A program made the translations under genes and the position numbers. Under the pieces are notes generated by a model. That model was not told where the DNA came from, did no database searches, and was given only the letters and a program-made list of their open reading frames with translations. A stretch of DNA of 53,804 nt from contig NZ_JAUNVV010000013.1 of NCBI RefSeq assembly GCF_030540645.1, forward strand, positions 1 through 53,804, written 5' to 3'. Positions 8,013-16,753 of this stretch are shown one piece after another (the first letter of the stretch is position 1; the number at the start of each line of letters is the position of its first letter). This DNA is from Arthrobacter sp. (GTDB lineage: Bacteria > Actinomycetota > Actinomycetes > Actinomycetales > Micrococcaceae).

Positions 8013-8462
8013 ATGACCATCAATCCCGAGCTGCAGGGGCGCAGCTACAAATTAAGTGAAATCTACAGTGTGGGCAGGGAATCCATTCGTGATTTTGCCC
8101 GCGCCGTCAAGGCTGTCAGCACAGCACACTTTGATGTTGCAGCAGCCAAGGAACTGGGCCACGCCGACCTGGTGGCCCCGCCCACCTACGCCATCATCGT
8201 TGCGCAGCGCGCCGATGCCCTGCTGATCAACGACCCTGACTCAGGCATTGACTTCACCCGCGTGGTGCACGCGGAACAACGCTTCACCCACCACCGGGCC
8301 ATTGTCGCAGGGGACGAGCTCGTCGCCGAACTTCATGTTGACGCAGTGCGCGGCATGGGTGGCGGGGCCATGATCACCACCCGCGCCGAAATTTCAACGG
8401 TGGCCGGAGAATCCGTGGCCACCACCGTGTCCGCCATTTTGGTGCGCGGGGAGGGGCAGTAA
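8013..8462 (+). CDS. MaoC-like (R)-hydroxyacyl dehydratase subunit, HadA/FAS1-dehydratase type
   Basis: 149 residues with a hot-dog fold of the N-terminal MaoC type: YKLSEIYSVGRESIRDFARAV at the start, then VAPPTYAIIVAQR, and HAEQRFTHHRAIVAGDEL, the substrate-tunnel part seen in mycobacterial HadA/HadC. These subunits lack the full catalytic dyad and work as a heterodimer with a catalytic HadB-like partner, here the next gene, which overlaps by one base (TAATG). In mycobacteria the pair dehydrates beta-hydroxyacyl-ACP; in an organism without mycolic acids the substrate is unclear. The start at 8013 is preferred because TAGGCT (8000-8005) precedes it by 7 nt. Confidence 0.85.
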   Translation: MTINPELQGRSYKLSEIYSVGRESIRDFARAVKAVSTAHFDVAAAKELGHADLVAPPTYAIIVAQRADALLINDPDSGIDFTRVVHAEQRFTHHRAIVAGDELVAELHVDAVRGMGGGAMITTRAEISTVAGESVATTVSAILVRGEGQ

Positions 8463-8902
8463 TGACGAAAACAGCATTGAACATTGCAGATTTGTCTGTG
8501 GGGACCGTGATCGGCACGCGGACCCTCGAAATTTCCCGGGCGGATCTAGTCAGGTATGCCGGCGCGTCCGGAGACTTCAACCCCATCCACTGGAACGAAC
8601 GCTTTGCCCGCCAGGTGGAACTGCCCGGCGTCATTGCCCACGGCATGTTCACCATGGGTGCGGCCGTGCAGTTGGTGACCGACTGGGTGGGTGACCCATC
8701 CGCCGTCGTATCTTATGGCACGCGCTTCACCAAGCCTGTCCCCGTTGCTGACATTGATGACGCTCCGGGAGCTGCCGTGGAAGTGACTGGCGTGGTCGGT
8801 GCGTTGGATGCCGACGCCGGTTCCGCACGGATTGATTTGACCGTCACCTTGGACGGACAAAAAGTTTTGGTCAAGGCGCAGGCACTGGTCCGCGTGGCGT
8901 GA
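8462..8902 (+). CDS. MaoC-family dehydratase, HadB-like catalytic subunit
   Basis: 146 residues. The segment YAGASGDFNPIHWNERFARQ holds the MaoC catalytic Asp-His dyad (GDFNPIH), and GVIAHGMFTMG follows as in hydratase 2 enzymes. It starts within the stop codon of the HadA-like gene and its own stop overlaps the next start (GTGA), so the three genes are translationally coupled. Together with the previous subunit it should form a heterodimeric (R)-3-hydroxyacyl thioester dehydratase in the cytoplasm. Confidence 0.9.
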   Translation: MTKTALNIADLSVGTVIGTRTLEISRADLVRYAGASGDFNPIHWNERFARQVELPGVIAHGMFTMGAAVQLVTDWVGDPSAVVSYGTRFTKPVPVADIDDAPGAAVEVTGVVGALDADAGSARIDLTVTLDGQKVLVKAQALVRVA

Positions 8903-10179
8903 ACGGTGCCACCTCGGTAGACACCGTCGCTTCCTGGCGCAATGGTGTATTCATCGCCTACGCCGGTTCCGGTCTGATCTTTGCCACTTGGGTCTCGCGC
9001 ATTCCAGCCATTCGAGACGACCTTGGCCTGACTCCGGGCCAAATTGGCCTGATGCTGCTGTGCATGTCGCTGGGCTCTTTTGTCTCGGTTGCGGCCTCCG
9101 GGTTGATCGTGCTGCGGTTGGGGTCGAAGCTGACGACCCGGCTGGGCATCCTGATCCAAACCGTTGGCTTCATGATCATGGGCCTGGGCGCCACGGTGTT
9201 TTCAGAAACACTTGTCGTGGGGACCGGCCTTGTTCTGGTTGGTCTGGGTACCGGCAGCTACAACACTGCCTGCAACATCGAGGGTGCTGCGGTGGAGCGG
9301 GCTTTGCGTCGGCACATCATGCCGCGCCTGCATGGATCCTTCAGCATTGGCACGGTGGTTGGCGCGGGACTGGGTGCACTGGCGGCTTCCCAGCACGTTC
9401 CCGTACTCATTCACCTATGCGTGATGGCGGTGGCGGTGTTCATTGCCGTGCTGGTGGGCACCGGCCACTATCAAGCAGACAAGCTGCTCAGCACCGCATT
9501 GATGGTGGATGTCAGTGATGCCGGTGAAGGGCAGGCGAAGTCTGCTGCGGCCAAGCGTGCGGGAAAGGCCAAAATTGCCGCCGCATGGCGTGACCCGCGC
9601 ACCCTCATGCTCGGTGCCCTGGTGCTGGGACTTGGCTTGGCCGAAGGCGCGGCAGGGGACTGGGTGGCCCTAGCCATGGTCGACGGCTACCAGGCAACCC
9701 CTGCACTGGGTGCCATAGGTTATGGCATTTTCGTCTCCGCCATGACCATTGGCCGCTTCGCCGGAACAGTGGTCCTTGACAGGTATGGCCGCGTGATTGT
9801 GCTGCGGGTTGGTGCGGGGCTGGCCGTCCTTGGCTTAGGGCTCTTTGTGTTTGCCCCCACCAAGGAGATTGCTCTTACGGCGCTCGTCTTCTGGGGGCTG
9901 GGATCCGCACTGGGCTTCCCTGTCGCCATGTCCGCAGCTTCCGACGACCCCGAACACGCTGCGGCACGCGTTTCAGTGGTTTCCACGGTGGGCTATGGCG
10001 CGTTCCTGGGTGGTCCGCCACTGCTGGGACTGCTAGCCGAGCACGTAGGCGTGCTGCATTCATTGCTGGCGGTGCTGGGCATGCTGGTGGTGGCGTTCTT
10101 CCTCACCCCTGTGGTGCGCAAGCCAAAATACCTGGATGACACCGGCACGGTGCGCCCACGCGATAGTGTGGAATCGTGA
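8899..10179 (+). CDS. MFS transporter, YbjJ-like
   Basis: 426 residues with about 12 membrane segments. The opening WRNGVFIAYAGSGLIFATWV followed by RIPAIRDDLGLTPGQIGLMLL is typical of the YbjJ/fucose-permease-like MFS group. A charged cytoplasmic loop (about residues 195-230, rich in Lys/Ala/Arg) separates the two six-helix halves. The substrate is unknown. It begins with GTG inside the stop of the HadB-like gene and its stop overlaps the murB start by 4 nt, so it is part of a coupled chain. Confidence 0.85.
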   Translation: MNGATSVDTVASWRNGVFIAYAGSGLIFATWVSRIPAIRDDLGLTPGQIGLMLLCMSLGSFVSVAASGLIVLRLGSKLTTRLGILIQTVGFMIMGLGATVFSETLVVGTGLVLVGLGTGSYNTACNIEGAAVERALRRHIMPRLHGSFSIGTVVGAGLGALAASQHVPVLIHLCVMAVAVFIAVLVGTGHYQADKLLSTALMVDVSDAGEGQAKSAAAKRAGKAKIAAAWRDPRTLMLGALVLGLGLAEGAAGDWVALAMVDGYQATPALGAIGYGIFVSAMTIGRFAGTVVLDRYGRVIVLRVGAGLAVLGLGLFVFAPTKEIALTALVFWGLGSALGFPVAMSAASDDPEHAAARVSVVSTVGYGAFLGGPPLLGLLAEHVGVLHSLLAVLGMLVVAFFLTPVVRKPKYLDDTGTVRPRDSVES

Positions 10180-11261
10180 ATGCGCAAACGGCACTGAGTT
10201 CCCTGACCACCCTTGAAGTGGGCGGACCTGCCAAGAAGTATGTTGTGGCCACCTCCGAAGCGGAAATCATCGCAGCCGTCAGGGCCGCCGACGAGGTTGG
10301 CGAGCCATTGCTGATCCTTGGCGGCGGCTCCAACCTAGTGGTTGCCGACGAAGGTTTCGAGGGCACCGTGCTGAAGATTGCCAGTCAGGGTTTTACCGTG
10401 GACTCGGAAGACTCCTGCGGTGGCGCCTCCGTGGTGGTCCAGGCAGGTCACGACTGGGACGACTTTGTGCACCAATCCGTCCTCCACGCCTGGTCCGGCG
10501 TGGAAGCACTGTCCGGTATTCCTGGCAGCACCGGGGCCACCCCGGTGCAAAACGTGGGCGCCTATGGCTGCGAGGTGGCCCAGACCATTGCCGCAGTGCG
10601 GACGTGGGACCGTGATAAAAATACCGTTCACACGTTCGCCAACCATGAGCTGCAATTCGGCTACCGCCACTCCCTGCTCAAGGCGTCAACAGTGAACGGT
10701 TCCCCCCGTTACGTGGTGCTGAGCGTGGAATTTCAGCTTCTGCTGGGCCGTATGAGCGCGCCAGTCAAATACACCGAACTGGCGCGCAGGCTCGACGTCG
10801 AGATCGGCAAGCGCGCCAACTCCCTGGACCTGCGTCGCGCCGTCCTGGCCCTGCGCGCAGCCAAAGGCATGGTCCTTGACCCTGCCGACCGCGACACTTT
10901 CTCCACGGGCTCATTCTTCACCAACCCCATCGTCACCGCCGAGGCTGCTGCCACCCTGCCGTCCGATGCCCCCCGCTACGCCGCCGGGGACAAGATCAAG
11001 CTCAGCGCCGCCTGGCTCATTGAACGGGCAGGGTTTACCAAGGGATATGGCTTGTTGGGGGAGGCCACGAGCAACACGTACGACGCCGGGACCCCGCCAC
11101 GCGCTGCCTTGTCCACCAAGCACACCCTCGCCATCACGAATCGTGGCGGGGCCAGCACCGAAGACATCCTGGCGATTGCCCGGGCGGTGCGCTCCGGCGT
11201 CGAACGTCAATTTGGTATTTCCCTGGTCCCGGAGCCTGTTTTGGTGGGCTGCTCGCTCTAG
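10176..11261 (+). CDS. murB: UDP-N-acetylenolpyruvoylglucosamine reductase
   Basis: 361 residues. MurB reduces UDP-GlcNAc-enolpyruvate to UDP-MurNAc with FAD and NADPH in cytoplasmic peptidoglycan precursor synthesis. LILGGGSNLVVADEGFEG and GIPGSTGATPVQNVGAYG are the FAD/substrate signatures. FSTGSFFTNPIV holds the catalytic serine and VPEPVLVG the C-terminal glutamate. The GTG at 10176 overlaps the transporter stop. It is also 6 nt behind TAGTGT (10164-10169), so a leaderless start inside the upstream gene is possible in addition to coupling. An ATG lies four bases on at 10180 but out of frame. Confidence 0.95.
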   Translation: MNAQTALSSLTTLEVGGPAKKYVVATSEAEIIAAVRAADEVGEPLLILGGGSNLVVADEGFEGTVLKIASQGFTVDSEDSCGGASVVVQAGHDWDDFVHQSVLHAWSGVEALSGIPGSTGATPVQNVGAYGCEVAQTIAAVRTWDRDKNTVHTFANHELQFGYRHSLLKASTVNGSPRYVVLSVEFQLLLGRMSAPVKYTELARRLDVEIGKRANSLDLRRAVLALRAAKGMVLDPADRDTFSTGSFFTNPIVTAEAAATLPSDAPRYAAGDKIKLSAAWLIERAGFTKGYGLLGEATSNTYDAGTPPRAALSTKHTLAITNRGGASTEDILAIARAVRSGVERQFGISLVPEPVLVGCSL

Positions 11262-11291
11262 CCGGCAGCTCCGTTGCGTGTGCAGCGGCGC

Positions 11292-11313
11292 ACCCCGTAC
11301 CCGGGTATGGGGT
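11292..11313. promoter_or_regulatory. Near-perfect 22-bp palindrome upstream of the desaturase
   Basis: Ten of eleven base pairs match around the centre 11302/11303 (core TACCCGGGTA; the single non-match is G11297/T11308). It has no loop or U-run, so an operator is more likely than a terminator. Confidence 0.4.
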
Positions 11314-11431
11314 CAAGACGGCTCCCGGGTGTGATGTGCACCGCCATGGTTCTTCATAGTGTTAATGGAAAGCTTTGACCTTTCTATCAACGTGGCACTT
11401 CCTTTTGCGGAGTCCAGCACGAGGAGAACGC

Positions 11432-12562
11432 ATGTCGTCAGCAACACTTGACAACCCGGATGTACTCGAAGAGATGGCCGCGCCGGCGCCTGTTGCGGCC
11501 CGGAAACGCCCTGCGCGGGACCGCCACGTAACGGATTTCATCCAGTTGTGCGAGGAAGTCCGTGCCACTGGGCTCATGGATCGCGACGTCAAGTGGTACG
11601 TGCTGCGGATCGTGCGCCAGTCACTGGGCTACTTGGCCGTTCTCGCCTTGTTCCTGACACTGGGACAGACCTGGTGGCAGCTTGTAACCGCCGTCGTGTT
11701 TGCCTTCATGTGCACACAGACCGCATTCCTCTCGCACGACGCGGCACACCGCCAGGTCTTTGCCTCCGCCAAGAAGAACGCGTGGCTGGCCCGCATTGCC
11801 GGGAACCTGTTCGTTGGGCTGAGCTACGGCTGGTGGATGAACAAGCACGGCAAGCACCACCTGAACCCGAACAAGGTCGGCGTGGATGGCGACATCGATC
11901 CCGGAGCGCTCGTATTTGACCCGGATAGCGCTGCCAAGCGCAAGGGGTTCGCGAAGTGGTTTGCCCGCCGTCAAGGCTATTTCTTCTTCCCACTGCTGAC
12001 ACTTGCCGCCTTGGATCTGCACGTCTCCGCCTTGGGCCGTGTCCTGGACCGCAAGCAGATTGTCCCGGAGCGCAAGGCTGAGATCGCTTTGCTCTTCGTG
12101 CGCCTCGTGCTGCTTCCCGCGTTCACCGTCTGGTTCCTGGGCTGGGCCATTGGCCTGTCGTTCATCGTTGTGCAGATCATGGCGCTGGGACTGTACATGG
12201 GTGGTTCCTTCGCGCCGAACCACAAGGGGATGCCACTGGTTCCCAAGGATGTCAAGATCGACTTCATGCGCCGCCAGACGCTGATGAGCCGCAACATCAC
12301 CGGCGGCAAGTGGGTTGACGTGGCCATGGGCGGTTTGAACTACCAGATTGAGCACCACCTTTTCCCGACCATGTCCTCGAGGAATCTCAGGGCCGTTCAG
12401 CCCATGGTCCGTGCGTACTGTGCCGAACGGAACATCACCTACACCGAGACCACACTGGGCAAGTCCTACATGATCGTCATGAAGTACCTGAACCGTGTTG
12501 GACTGGGCCAGCGTGACCCCTTCGAATGCCCCATCACAGCAAATATGCGTTCCGCCCGGTAA
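11432..12562 (+). CDS. Membrane fatty acid desaturase
   Basis: 376 residues. The three histidine boxes of the di-iron desaturases are present: HDAAH (102-106), HGKHH (139-143) and QIEHH (to 309). The hydrophobic pairs of helices lie before the first box and between boxes two and three. The QxxHH third box places it in the Delta6-like/acyl-lipid group rather than the stearoyl-CoA type. It introduces a cis double bond into membrane acyl chains, using O2 and a ferredoxin or NAD(P)H reductase. This often serves membrane fluidity in the cold; regiospecificity is not readable. The ATG at 11432 is chosen for the GAGGAGA 6-10 nt upstream; the frame extends back to 11375 without such a site. Confidence 0.9.
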   Translation: MSSATLDNPDVLEEMAAPAPVAARKRPARDRHVTDFIQLCEEVRATGLMDRDVKWYVLRIVRQSLGYLAVLALFLTLGQTWWQLVTAVVFAFMCTQTAFLSHDAAHRQVFASAKKNAWLARIAGNLFVGLSYGWWMNKHGKHHLNPNKVGVDGDIDPGALVFDPDSAAKRKGFAKWFARRQGYFFFPLLTLAALDLHVSALGRVLDRKQIVPERKAEIALLFVRLVLLPAFTVWFLGWAIGLSFIVVQIMALGLYMGGSFAPNHKGMPLVPKDVKIDFMRRQTLMSRNITGGKWVDVAMGGLNYQIEHHLFPTMSSRNLRAVQPMVRAYCAERNITYTETTLGKSYMIVMKYLNRVGLGQRDPFECPITANMRSAR

Positions 12563-12573
12563 TTCGGAATCCA

Positions 12574-12716
12574 TACTGCAGCAAATGCGGGTGACACGTG
12601 CTGGCACCCGCATTGGCTGCAGTAAGAACGCAGCGCTCTTGTCCGGACCCGCATCAGCTGCAGTAAGAACGGCTTCCGCAGTGCTCTTTGTGGGGTCCAT
12701 CCGCTAGATTGGCTGC
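12574..12716. repeat. Inverted and direct copies of a 20-24 nt motif between desaturase and AlkZ-like genes
   Basis: 12574-12593 is the inverse of 12605-12624 with one mismatch, making a 20-bp hairpin. ACCCGCATTGGCTGCAGTA (from 12606) with its AAGAAC-type continuation recurs directly at 12647-12670 with two differences. A fragment ATTGGCTGCA reappears at 12708-12717, running into the next start codon. The first hairpin could end desaturase transcription but has no U-run. Confidence 0.65.
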
Positions 12717-13892
12717 ATGAGCAACAGCATCACGCCCGCCTCACTGGCCCACTTGCGCCTGGCCGCGCAGGGCATCCTTCCAACGTCCACCAGCCCTTCA
12801 CCGGGGCCGGTGGACGTTGTGCGTTCACTGACCGCACTGCAGGGCCAGGACTTCCCGGGCGTCTTGTGGTCCATTGGCCTGCGCGCACCGGGAAGCACCC
12901 GGGCGGAAGTGGAAGCTGCTTTCAACAGGGGCGAGCTTGTCCGTTCCTGGCCCCTTCGCGGAACGCTCCACGTGACCGCGGCAGAAGACCTTGGCTGGAT
13001 CCTCGCATTGACGGCTGGCCGCATGGCGAAATCCATGACCACCCGCCACCGCCAGTTGGAAATTACGACGCCGGACGTTGGCAAGGCGGGCGAACTTGCC
13101 CCTGGGCTGCTGGAACAGGACGGCGGGCGGGCATCACGGGACGACGTGTTTGCCGAATTTGAGCGGGCCGGGCAGAAAACAGCGGCCCAAAGAGGAACCC
13201 ACCTGCTCTGGTTGCTGTGCATTGAAGGAACTCTCGTCCAAGGACCCATGGACAAGGTTGCCGGCAAGGGCAATACACAGTTCTTTGTGAATGCTCGGGA
13301 ATGGGTCAAGAGTCCGCGGATCCTCACGAGAGAACAGGCACTGGCCGAACTCACCTTGCGCTACTTCCGCAGCCACGGGCCGGCAACTGTCAAGGACTTC
13401 CAGTGGTGGACGAAACTGACGCTCAAGGACATCAACACGGCGCTGGCACAGCTCAAGAACCAGCTTGTTTCCCTTGACTGCGACGGCGTGCAATATTGGC
13501 TGGCACCGGAAACTGCCGAGATGCTCGGTGGCGCGGCGTCACAGCGGGCGGTATCTGGCTCCCTGACCGGATCACGCTCGGTGATGCTGCTGCCGGGCTT
13601 TGACGAATACCTGCTCGGCTACACCGACCGCAGCGCGGCACTTGCCCCACATCACGCACCGCTGACCGTGCCCGGCAACAACGGCATGTTCAAGGCGACT
13701 GTGGTTGTGGACGGACAGGTGTCCGGGACGTGGCGCAAAGCCCAAGGTGCCTCGGAGAAGCAAAGGGAACTGGCCGGCGTCGTGCTTCCAGAGCTCTTTG
13801 CTGAACTCAACCCGGCGCGGTTCAAGGCGTTGGAGAAAGCTGTAGAGGCATATGCCCGGTTCCTGGGCAAGAAACAGCCTGGCCTGCCTTAA
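12717..13892 (+). CDS. Winged-helix DNA-binding protein, AlkZ-like (HTH_42 family)
   Basis: 391 residues of the winged-helix family that includes the DNA glycosylases AlkZ and YcaQ/AlkX. LTALQGQDFPGVLWSIGLR holds the QxQ element (Q42, Q44) that is catalytic in AlkZ, which repairs crosslinks and bulky alkyl adducts. RSWPLRGTLHVTAAEDL and MLLPGFDEYLLGYTDRS are further family hallmarks. Many actinobacteria carry paralogues of unknown substrate, so repair activity is inferred from family. TAGATT (12705-12710) lies 6 nt before the ATG, predicting a leaderless transcript. Confidence 0.8.
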   Translation: MSNSITPASLAHLRLAAQGILPTSTSPSPGPVDVVRSLTALQGQDFPGVLWSIGLRAPGSTRAEVEAAFNRGELVRSWPLRGTLHVTAAEDLGWILALTAGRMAKSMTTRHRQLEITTPDVGKAGELAPGLLEQDGGRASRDDVFAEFERAGQKTAAQRGTHLLWLLCIEGTLVQGPMDKVAGKGNTQFFVNAREWVKSPRILTREQALAELTLRYFRSHGPATVKDFQWWTKLTLKDINTALAQLKNQLVSLDCDGVQYWLAPETAEMLGGAASQRAVSGSLTGSRSVMLLPGFDEYLLGYTDRSAALAPHHAPLTVPGNNGMFKATVVVDGQVSGTWRKAQGASEKQRELAGVVLPELFAELNPARFKALEKAVEAYARFLGKKQPGLP

Positions 13893-13910
13893 CCGGGCTG
13901 ACCAGGCTGT
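13874..13910. terminator. Inverted repeat between convergent genes
   Basis: ACAGCCTGG (13874-13882) and CCAGGCTGT (13902-13910) are perfect 9-bp arms around the stop codon of the AlkZ-like gene. They lie just before the convergent LGFP gene ends. A bidirectional transcription end is possible, though no U-run follows. Confidence 0.35.
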
Positions 13911-13923
13911 CCCAGCGGATCCG

Positions 13924-16113
13924 TTAGCTGAAGAGTGCGGACTTCACACCCATGATGATGCGGTCCCCGGAGGTTGCCTTGCGGAGGAAGTCCACCATGG
14001 CCCAGTCGTCAACGGAAATGCAGCCTGCCGTCGGGACCTTGTTTTCATGCAGGAAGATGGCAAATCCTGCATCCTGAGTGATGTCGGGCCGGTTGTAGTC
14101 GATGACAGCGCCTTGCTGGTAGTCGTGCTGGGCGCGCGTGGCGAAATACCACATGTTCTCGTCCCAACCGACCCATGAATTTGACTCGTGATACTTGTTG
14201 TACGTGGGCGTCCAAGGGTTCCCGCCCCACCGGGAGTTCGGATTGAGTGTCCGATAGGGAAGCTTTGTGCCGGGGTTGCCCAGGCCAAAGGCTTCCGTGA
14301 CCGTGAACGAGCCGGTGGGGGAAAACAGGTTGCGTGTGGGGCCCGAGGGGACTCCTGGTGCCTTGAATCCTGAGGCTCCGACATAGCCGTCGGTCTTCCA
14401 GTCGGTGACGTAGATGGCTGCGACCTTCTTGCAGTAGATCACCGTTGCATAAGCTTGGTTGTAACTGTTGGTGAATGTCAGGAGCACGCGATTTGCCCCG
14501 CCTGTTGTGTAGCGGGACCTGCCATTGTTGAGGTTTTGGCATTCGCTCATGACATAGCTGCCGCCTGCCCCGTCGCTGCCCCAGCCGATGTGTCCGCCCA
14601 CAAAAGTTTGCACACATTGGCTGCCAGAGCAGCGCTCATCGGAAATGGGGTAGCCAAGATAGCCGCTGGGACCGCCCTGAGCCATATACTGTGAGCCGAT
14701 TCCGCCCTGGGTTGCATAGGCGTTGGAATGGGCGCTATTTGTCCAGAGCCTGCCGTACCTGAAGTCCTGGTAGCAGCCGCCATTTGGTTGGCCGCAGACC
14801 TGCTGGGCCTTGGGGAAGCCCAGAATCCCGTTGTGCCAGCCCCTTCGCTGGTAGCCGTCCAGGAACTTGCCATTGCGTACGCTTGCGGCTCCCGTGGACT
14901 TGGCGTTGTAGGCGACGCCGCCCTGGAAATTCTGGTAGCAGCCGTTATCTGACTGATTGCAGACCTGTTCACCCCGGGGGAACATCAGGAAACCTGCAGT
15001 GCCGCCCTGGCTGTTGAAATGGTTTCTGATCGGGCTGTTCACGATGCTGAAGGCACCTGTCCCGGCAACCCAGAGTATCTGGCCGTTCTGGAAGTTCTGG
15101 AAGCATCCCTTTTGGGGGAGGTTGCACGTTTCCGGGCCGACTGGGTAGCCGACGGGCCCGTCCTGCATTCCATTGGTCTTGTAGCGCCCCAAGATTCCTC
15201 CGTGTATGGCGTGGGAGCCGGAGGTGGGTGACCAGAAGATCGTGGTCTTCTTGAAGCCTTGTAGGCAGCCGCCGTCGCGAAGTGCGCACATTTCGTTACT
15301 GGTGGGCACGCCCAATGTTTCGGGACCGCCGCCAGCAAGCCATTTACTGCCGATGCCACCCTTGGTGTTGAGCGACAGGCCGGTGCTGAAGATCCACTTG
15401 CCTCCGGAGAATTTTTGGTAGCTGCCGTTCTCTGCTGGAATTTCATCGGAAACCGGGACGCCGAAGCCTTTGGCCGCATCCTTGCCCCCGCTGTACCAAA
15501 CTTTTCCAATGGCGCTGGTGGCCACAATATGGTGGGTTCCCGTGCCAGCGTCAACGTAGATGAAACCGCCCTTGAACTCTTGGACAATGTAGCCGGGGTT
15601 TGTTTTTTCGTTTGAAAGCGGGGCGCCAAGAGGGCCGTTCTGTCCGTTGAGCGAATCCCAGCGAACTTTCACGGCGCCCTTGACCACTATCTCGGCTGCC
15701 AACGGCTTCGCCGGGGCGGGGGGCTCCGGAGTGTCAGCGAGCAGTGGCGCAGGAACCGGTGTGCTTGGTTCCTGCGTGGCTGCAGGAGCCGGATCGGTAC
15801 TGTCTTGAACGGTTTCCGACGGTTGCGGAGCGGCCGGTACCGGGGCTTGGGTCACCGGGTTCGTAGCCGGGTTGGTCGCGGGATTGGGCGTCGGGGAAGT
15901 TTCCGGCGTGATTTCCGCAGGCTGCGCCACGTCCGTTTCGAAAGCGGCGGCGCGGGCCGCGTCCTTGCTGGCGGCTGGTTCGGCCGGCTCCGGGGAGCTG
16001 TTTGTTGCGGATTGGTTGGAAACAGGCGTTTCGGCGCCAAATGCCGGCGGGGTGGAGAGCATGGCGCCAAACAAGCTCAGTGCAAGGGTGGCGACGATGA
16101 GTCGATTCTTCAT
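13924..16113 (-). CDS. Secreted LGFP-repeat protein with L,D-transpeptidase-like C-terminus
   Basis: 729 residues. A Sec signal peptide (about 1-27, cleavage after AFGA) leads into a Pro/Ala/Thr-rich linker to about residue 145. At least seven LGFP repeats follow to about 540 (for example GPLGAPLSNE, KGFGVPVSDE, PVGYPVGPE, GILGFPKAQQ, YLGYPISDE); such repeats anchor proteins to the actinobacterial cell wall. Cys residues recur in regular CxxxxxGCxQ(N/D)F units between them. The last 170 residues end in FLHENKVPTAGCISVDDW, with His689 and Cys698 as in YkuD-type L,D-transpeptidases. This suggests peptidoglycan cross-linking or cleavage outside the membrane. The variant TAGC rather than SHGC leaves activity unproven. 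The lipoprotein gene just upstream is likely co-transcribed. Confidence 0.85.
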   Translation of the reverse strand: MKNRLIVATLALSLFGAMLSTPPAFGAETPVSNQSATNSSPEPAEPAASKDAARAAAFETDVAQPAEITPETSPTPNPATNPATNPVTQAPVPAAPQPSETVQDSTDPAPAATQEPSTPVPAPLLADTPEPPAPAKPLAAEIVVKGAVKVRWDSLNGQNGPLGAPLSNEKTNPGYIVQEFKGGFIYVDAGTGTHHIVATSAIGKVWYSGGKDAAKGFGVPVSDEIPAENGSYQKFSGGKWIFSTGLSLNTKGGIGSKWLAGGGPETLGVPTSNEMCALRDGGCLQGFKKTTIFWSPTSGSHAIHGGILGRYKTNGMQDGPVGYPVGPETCNLPQKGCFQNFQNGQILWVAGTGAFSIVNSPIRNHFNSQGGTAGFLMFPRGEQVCNQSDNGCYQNFQGGVAYNAKSTGAASVRNGKFLDGYQRRGWHNGILGFPKAQQVCGQPNGGCYQDFRYGRLWTNSAHSNAYATQGGIGSQYMAQGGPSGYLGYPISDERCSGSQCVQTFVGGHIGWGSDGAGGSYVMSECQNLNNGRSRYTTGGANRVLLTFTNSYNQAYATVIYCKKVAAIYVTDWKTDGYVGASGFKAPGVPSGPTRNLFSPTGSFTVTEAFGLGNPGTKLPYRTLNPNSRWGGNPWTPTYNKYHESNSWVGWDENMWYFATRAQHDYQQGAVIDYNRPDITQDAGFAIFLHENKVPTAGCISVDDWAMVDFLRKATSGDRIIMGVKSALFS

Positions 16114-16119
16114 GATGTC

Positions 16120-16581
16120 CTAATCTTCAACCGACATGACGGGTTCACAGATGGCGCCGGGATCGGCAGAGATGGCGAAATCTTTTGCCGCCACGGGCTC
16201 GGAGCCCTTGGCGGGCACATCCACCGTGATCATTGTGTGTCCTTGTGCCACTGAGTTGGCCACAACGGCGATGGCAATGGTGAATCGGCGCTGGGTGTTG
16301 CCGGGATTGTTGACGGTGGCCTGGAACGACCACGATCCCTCGTTGTCTGATGTGCACTTGATGTCGCTCAGGTCCTGGGTAGCCAGGGCAGACGGTGAGA
16401 TTACCGTGATGGCACCGGTGCTTTCAGGGTTTCCACTTTCCGGGGCCGCGGTGCTGGCGGTTTCCATGGCAGCAGCTGACGTGCTGGACAAATTGTTTTC
16501 CGGCACGTCTTTGCCTGTTGCGGAGCATCCCGATAAAGCCATGGAGGCGATTATCGGCAATAAAATCCACTTCTTTTCCAT
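16120..16581 (-). CDS. Putative lipoprotein, function unknown
   Basis: 153 residues with a type II signal peptide: basic start MEKK, hydrophobic core, and lipobox LSGC with Cys19 to be lipidated. A Ser/Thr/Ala/Glu-rich linker (20-60) leads to one compact domain (about 65-150) rich in beta strands, with two further cysteines (KCTSD and ICEPV) that could form a disulfide. The domain resembles the extracellular FxLYD-type folds, but I do not assign a family. It lies 6 nt ahead of the LGFP/L,D-transpeptidase-like gene in the same direction, so a joint cell-envelope role is likely. Confidence 0.75.
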   Translation of the reverse strand: MEKKWILLPIIASMALSGCSATGKDVPENNLSSTSAAAMETASTAAPESGNPESTGAITVISPSALATQDLSDIKCTSDNEGSWSFQATVNNPGNTQRRFTIAIAVVANSVAQGHTMITVDVPAKGSEPVAAKDFAISADPGAICEPVMSVED

Positions 16582-16687
16582 GTGTCCCCCCGATATGCGT
16601 GATTGGATTTTGATTGCGAATCACCTGAGAATATCAGTGTTTGGATTATTCCCAACCAGTATTTCCCCGCGAAAACAATTTTAAACG

Positions 16688-16726
16688 CAGCAGGACGCAC
16701 GTTCGTAAGGAAGGTGCGCCCTGCTG
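16688..16726 (-). terminator. Rho-independent terminator of asd
   Basis: A 13-bp stem, CAGCAGGACGCAC (16688-16700) / GTGCGCCCTGCTG (16714-16726). The one non-match becomes a G-U pair in the minus-strand RNA. A T-rich stretch follows on that strand (plus 16671-16685). Confidence 0.75.
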
Positions 16727-16753
16727 GAGGCTGAGCTTTTGGGAACTCTAGTT

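Noticed and set aside
11621-12700. Long minus-strand frame across the desaturase gene
   Set aside because: The desaturase frame carries all three histidine boxes; the antisense product is His/Gln-rich and unlike any family.
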